Of a DNA stretch of 62,502 nt, positions 59,498-62,502 are shown in pieces. This DNA comes from Arthrobacter sp. H-02-3 (GTDB lineage Bacteria > Actinomycetota > Actinomycetes > Actinomycetales > Micrococcaceae). The notes under the pieces were generated by a model. It did not search any database. It saw only the letters and a list, made by a program, of their open reading frames with translations, and had not been told where the DNA came from. The translations under genes and the position numbers were made by a program. The stretch covers positions 1 through 62,502 of the forward strand of contig NZ_PYUI01000026.1 in assembly GCF_003097355.1 (NCBI RefSeq), read 5' to 3'. Each line of letters begins with the position of its first letter. The first letter of the stretch is position 1.

Positions 59498-59956
59498 ATG
59501 ACGATTCCCAGCGCCGGTGAACCCCGGCAGCCCCGCCAGTTGCTGCAGAACGATCCGTTCAGCCAGCCCGGCTACACCGACAACTTCTACGACGCCGTGG
59601 GCGGCCACGAAACCTTCGTCAAGCTCATCGACGTGTTCTACGACGGCGTCGCGAGCGATCCGCTGCTGCGCCCCATGTACCCGGAAGAAGACCTCGGCCC
59701 CGCCAAACGGCGCTTCCTGATGTTCCTGGAACAGTATTGGGGCGGCCCGACGACCTACGGCGAGGAGCGCGGGCACCCCCGTCTGCGGATGCGCCACATG
59801 CCCTTCCGCGTGACGCCGGAGGCCAAGGAACGCTGGCTGCTCCACATGCGCACCGCGGTGGATGCCCTGGCGCTTCCGCCGCTGTACGAGGGAACGCTGT
59901 GGGACTACATGGAGCGGGCAGCCCTCTCCATGGTCAACAGCCCGTCGGAGACCTAA
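59498..59956 (+). CDS. glbO: Group II truncated hemoglobin
   Basis: Oxygen/NO-handling heme protein. The 152-aa sequence keeps the GlbO ligand set, numbered here with a 25-residue offset to M. tuberculosis trHbO: Tyr48 (B10), Tyr61 (CD1), proximal His100 (F8) and Trp113 (G8). The extra N-terminal ~25 residues are polar. ATG 59498 has GGAGAA upstream and lies 4 nt past the MscS stop, so the two are co-transcribed. Synteny with pepN matches M. tuberculosis. Confidence 0.96.
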   Translation: MTIPSAGEPRQPRQLLQNDPFSQPGYTDNFYDAVGGHETFVKLIDVFYDGVASDPLLRPMYPEEDLGPAKRRFLMFLEQYWGGPTTYGEERGHPRLRMRHMPFRVTPEAKERWLLHMRTAVDALALPPLYEGTLWDYMERAALSMVNSPSET

Positions 59957-59980
59957 GCCCCGTCGCGTCCGGAAGCGGGA

Positions 59981-60688
59981 TCAGCGCCGCCCGGTCCCCG
60001 CGGCCAGCGCGGCGCGCCCGTTGCCGGCGCCGTGCACGAGGAACGCGATGAGCAGGAACGCGGCGAGCACCTGCGCCGTCGTCGTCAGCGCGGCCGGCCA
60101 CCCGCCGCCGAGCGTCGGGTCGAGGAAGTCGTAGACGTACCAGCCGTCGATCCCGCCGCGCACCCACGAGAAGACCAGGAAGGCGGCCGGGTAGCTGAGC
60201 CACACCAGCGGCCGCCACCATCTGCCGCGCAGTGTCTTCGTGACGAGGATCCAGTCGAGGACGACGAACAACGGAGCCAGGCGATGGTGTGCGAGCTGGG
60301 GCCAGTACATGTCCCAGCTCCACCACGGTTCACCCGGCGGGGCGACGAGCACCGCGTAGATGATGCCCGTCATCACCAGATAGAAAACAAGTGCGCCGAA
60401 AAGGTGGTCCCACCACTCCGGAAGCCGCGTCCGCGGCCAGGCGGCGGACGCGATGAGCACTAGCCCGAGGACGAGGTTCGACTGGACGGTGAATTCCGAA
60501 TAGAGCTGGAAGACGTCGACGTCGTTGCCGGGCAGCGTCGCGTCGTACGTCCTCCGGGCGACGGCGAAGAGTACGAAGCTGCCCACCGCGGCTCGGGGCA
60601 GGCGGATCCACCCCCGGTCCGGATGCAGCGCATCGTTGAAGCCAAAGTGTCGCCCGATTGGGGGATCCAGCACCGACACACCGCTCAT
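59981..60688 (-). CDS. Pr6Pr family membrane protein
   Basis: A 235-aa membrane protein with about six transmembrane segments of the Pr6Pr type: QLYSEFTVQSNLVLGLVLIA near 62-81, HLFGALVFYLVMTGIIYAVL, LAHHRLAPLFVVLDWILV and a WLSYPAAFLVFSWVRG segment. The family spans bacteria to fungi and its function is not established. Encoded alone, convergent with glbO. Confidence 0.88.
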   Translation of the reverse strand: MSGVSVLDPPIGRHFGFNDALHPDRGWIRLPRAAVGSFVLFAVARRTYDATLPGNDVDVFQLYSEFTVQSNLVLGLVLIASAAWPRTRLPEWWDHLFGALVFYLVMTGIIYAVLVAPPGEPWWSWDMYWPQLAHHRLAPLFVVLDWILVTKTLRGRWWRPLVWLSYPAAFLVFSWVRGGIDGWYVYDFLDPTLGGGWPAALTTTAQVLAAFLLIAFLVHGAGNGRAALAAGTGRR

Positions 60689-60767
60689 GCGCCCAGTATG
60701 GCATGCCGGTCAACGCTGGGACGGGCAACGACGGCGATCCGGGATTCCGCCTCCGGCTACCAGAGTC

Positions 60768-61427
60768 CTAAAGTCCGGAACCCGTCCGGACCAGCACGTG
60801 GCCGCGGGTGCCGCTGAGCCGGAACCAGCGCCCGGCCCGGAAGAGCCGCTGGTCGCCGTCGGCGAGGAAGCCCAAGGTGAGCGCGGCGAACGCGGCACCG
60901 GCCGGGAGGCCGCCGGCGTCGGGCAGTTCACGGCCCCAGACCGCTGCCCGGGCGTTGTTGACGATCAGCGCGCCCGGCTTGTCCGGGATGATCGCGGCGA
61001 TCTCCCGGATGCCGGCCTCGGCGGCGTCCCGCAGGGCGGTGTCCTGGAGGGTACCGAGCGGTTCCCAGCCGGCACGCGGCGCCCCGATCCCGGCCCACGA
61101 CTCGCTGACGGTCATCGGCGGCACGGGAAGTTCGACGTCGCTCTCCCCCGCCCGTGCCAAACGGTCCAGCACGGCGGACAGCGGCACGGTCACGTCAGTG
61201 TCCGCCGGCTGTGCCAGCGCCATGGTCCGCAAGCCCAGGATGGTGGGCGTGGATTCGCCGAGGAGCCGGGGCCGCAGGACGCAGACGTAGGCGGCCAGGA
61301 CCGGGCCCGCGGCTTGGAGCCGGATGGCGCCGTCGTCGATGGACCTGGCGCGCGTCGCGAAGGTGCGAAGATCGTCGAGATCGCGGGGATCGGTGAACTG
61401 CAGGGGCTGGGTTAGGACATCAGACAC
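60768..61427 (-). CDS. Conserved hypothetical protein (219 aa)
   Basis: A 219-aa soluble protein, MSDVLTQPLQFTDPRDLDDL at the start and GTRGHVLVRTGSGL at the end. No domain is recognised; no signal peptide or membrane helix. It is divergent from tesB across ~60 nt. Codon bias supports a real gene. Confidence 0.7.
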   Translation of the reverse strand: MSDVLTQPLQFTDPRDLDDLRTFATRARSIDDGAIRLQAAGPVLAAYVCVLRPRLLGESTPTILGLRTMALAQPADTDVTVPLSAVLDRLARAGESDVELPVPPMTVSESWAGIGAPRAGWEPLGTLQDTALRDAAEAGIREIAAIIPDKPGALIVNNARAAVWGRELPDAGGLPAGAAFAALTLGFLADGDQRLFRAGRWFRLSGTRGHVLVRTGSGL

Positions 61428-61489
61428 ACTACCGACTCTACCGGCTGCGCTTCTTTGGAGCGGCGCGGGCGTCCGTCTAGAGTCAGAGC

Positions 61490-62398
61490 ATGACTGAAGC
61501 CGAAGCCGGACTGCGGGGACTTCCCACGCAGGACCCCACCTCCTCGCTCATCGAACTCCTCAACCTTGGCGAGCTTGAGGGCGCACGGACCGACGAGGAC
61601 ATCTTCATGGGTCCCTCCCAGCGGCAGCCGCGGCAGCGCGTCTTCGGTGGCCAGGTGCTGGCGCAGTCCCTCATTGCCGGCAGCCGCACTGTCGATCCGG
61701 ACCGCAGCGTGCACTCCATGCATGGCTATTTCCTCCGACCGGGCGACGCCAACCAGCCGATCACCTTTGGGGTGCAGCGCCTGCGCGACGGCCGGTCCTT
61801 CTCGGCCCGCCGGGTCCACGCCTATCAGGAGGGCATGCCCATCCTGTCGATGATCGCCTCCTTCCAGGCCGAGGACGAAGGCATCGAGCACCAGTCGGAG
61901 ATGCCGGCCGGCATCCCGGACCCCGAATCGCTGCCCAGCACCGCCGACCTGCTGGGGAAGTTCGACCATCCCGTGGCCAGGCACTGGGCCTATGAGCGGC
62001 CCTTCGATATCCGACACGTCGACCCGGCCCTGTACGTTTCGGCCCACGGGCCCAAGGAAGCGCGCAACGCCGTCTGGATGAAGACCTTCGGCCCGATGCC
62101 CGACGACGCCGGCCTGCACCGGGCCGCCCTGGCCTATGCGAGCGACTACACCCTGCTGGAGTCGGTTCTCCGCAGGCACGGGATGAGCTGGATTACGCCC
62201 GGGATGTCCGTGGCGAGCCTGGACCACGCCATGTGGTGGCACCGGCCGGTCCGGGTGGACGAATGGCTCTTGTACGTCCAGGAGTCTCCCAGCGCCCAGG
62301 GTGCGCGGGGCCTGGCCACGGGCAAGATCTTCAGCCGCGACGGCCGGCACGTGGCAACGGTGGCGCAGGAAGGCATGATCCGCGTCCCGAGACCCTAA
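61490..62398 (+). CDS. tesB: Acyl-CoA thioesterase II
   Basis: Double-hotdog thioesterase that hydrolyses acyl-CoA to free fatty acid and CoA. The 302-aa protein is of normal TesB length: RQRVFGGQVLAQSLIAGSRT near 46-65, VHSMHGYFLRPGD, SLDHAMWWHRPVRVDEWLLY near the C-terminus, and a closing GMIRVPRP. ATG 61490 is the start. The gene ends 104 nt before the window edge. Confidence 0.95.
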   Translation: MTEAEAGLRGLPTQDPTSSLIELLNLGELEGARTDEDIFMGPSQRQPRQRVFGGQVLAQSLIAGSRTVDPDRSVHSMHGYFLRPGDANQPITFGVQRLRDGRSFSARRVHAYQEGMPILSMIASFQAEDEGIEHQSEMPAGIPDPESLPSTADLLGKFDHPVARHWAYERPFDIRHVDPALYVSAHGPKEARNAVWMKTFGPMPDDAGLHRAALAYASDYTLLESVLRRHGMSWITPGMSVASLDHAMWWHRPVRVDEWLLYVQESPSAQGARGLATGKIFSRDGRHVATVAQEGMIRVPRP

Positions 62399-62502
62399 GA
62401 TCACACAACACGACGCGGCTTAACGCAGAAGGCGGGCGCCCCCGGGGGGGGGGGCCCGCCGGGGGCGGCGCGGGGGTTATAGGCGGGGGGGGGGGCCGGG
62501 CG
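62399..62502. other. Low-quality G-rich contig end
   Basis: After ~40 normal bases, the last ~60 bases consist mostly of G runs (up to 10-12) broken by a few other bases, unlike any other part of the window. Most likely sequencing or assembly error at a contig end. No feature should be called here. Confidence 0.75.

Overview
The window looks like chromosomal core DNA from a high-G+C actinobacterium of the Micrococcaceae (Arthrobacter/Pseudarthrobacter type). The reasons are the strong G/C third-codon bias, frequent GTG and TTG starts, two clpP genes, GlbO, an Rv2466c-type DsbA protein and a ribonuclease E/G with long disordered ends. Gene content from rsfS to pepN follows the actinobacterial block that corresponds, from memory, to M. 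tuberculosis Rv2420c-Rv2470 (rsfS, nadD, proA, proB, obgE, rpmA, rplU, rne, ndk, folC, valS, clpX, clpP2, clpP1, tig, nei2, rpiB, Rv2466c, pepN, glbO), with local rearrangements.

Layout. 0-4 kb is a minus-strand lipid-modification operon: FAD oxidoreductase, DUF1365 protein, CFA-synthase-like methyltransferase and the start of a second methyltransferase. The genes are joined by 4-nt overlaps and face a divergent LysR regulator. 5-15.9 kb holds an ALDH3-type dehydrogenase, a DUF2004 protein, a metF-metE methionine operon with a long leader, a ROK repressor, and a phnA/flavoprotein/methyltransferase group. 15.9-18.3 kb is a cystine-type ABC importer. Two identical tRNA-Ala(GGC) genes follow. 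18.9-26.7 kb is one minus-strand series running rplU-rpmA-obgE-proB-proA-(small membrane protein)-nadD-(disordered membrane protein)-rsfS.

27-39.3 kb has a TPP-riboswitch-controlled thiD-tenA fusion, rne, a VKOR-family protein, and an ileS-folC-DUF4233-ndk operon led by an ileS T-box. 39.4-46 kb has an endonuclease/exonuclease/phosphatase-family protein, an SDR, a DUF488 protein, valS on the plus strand, an ABM monooxygenase, a DUF6325 protein with a tiny Arg/Asp-repeat protein, and a lower-G+C, repeat-bearing intergenic stretch. 46.2-53.2 kb is the proteostasis cluster (DsbA-like, clpX, clpP2, clpP1, tig), with tRNA-Pro, tRNA-Gly, a Nei2-type glycosylase and rpiB. 53.3-62.4 kb has a DUF1648 membrane protein, pepN, an OsmC protein, an NAD-dependent epimerase-like protein, an MscS channel, glbO, a Pr6Pr membrane protein, an unknown protein and tesB. 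The last ~60 bases are G-rich and look like a contig-end artefact.

I see no phage, transposon, CRISPR array, secondary-metabolite cluster or defence island, and no clear new multi-gene system. The most unusual points are: apparent loss of bicarbonate-site residues in the CFA-like enzyme; folC and ndk lying behind a tRNA-Ile-sensing T-box; a monothiol (CPFA) version of the Rv2466c active site; a ~230-nt metF leader without a recognised riboswitch; and several short tandem repeats, including a 4x13-nt array before phnA and a 17-nt array at 45.9 kb.
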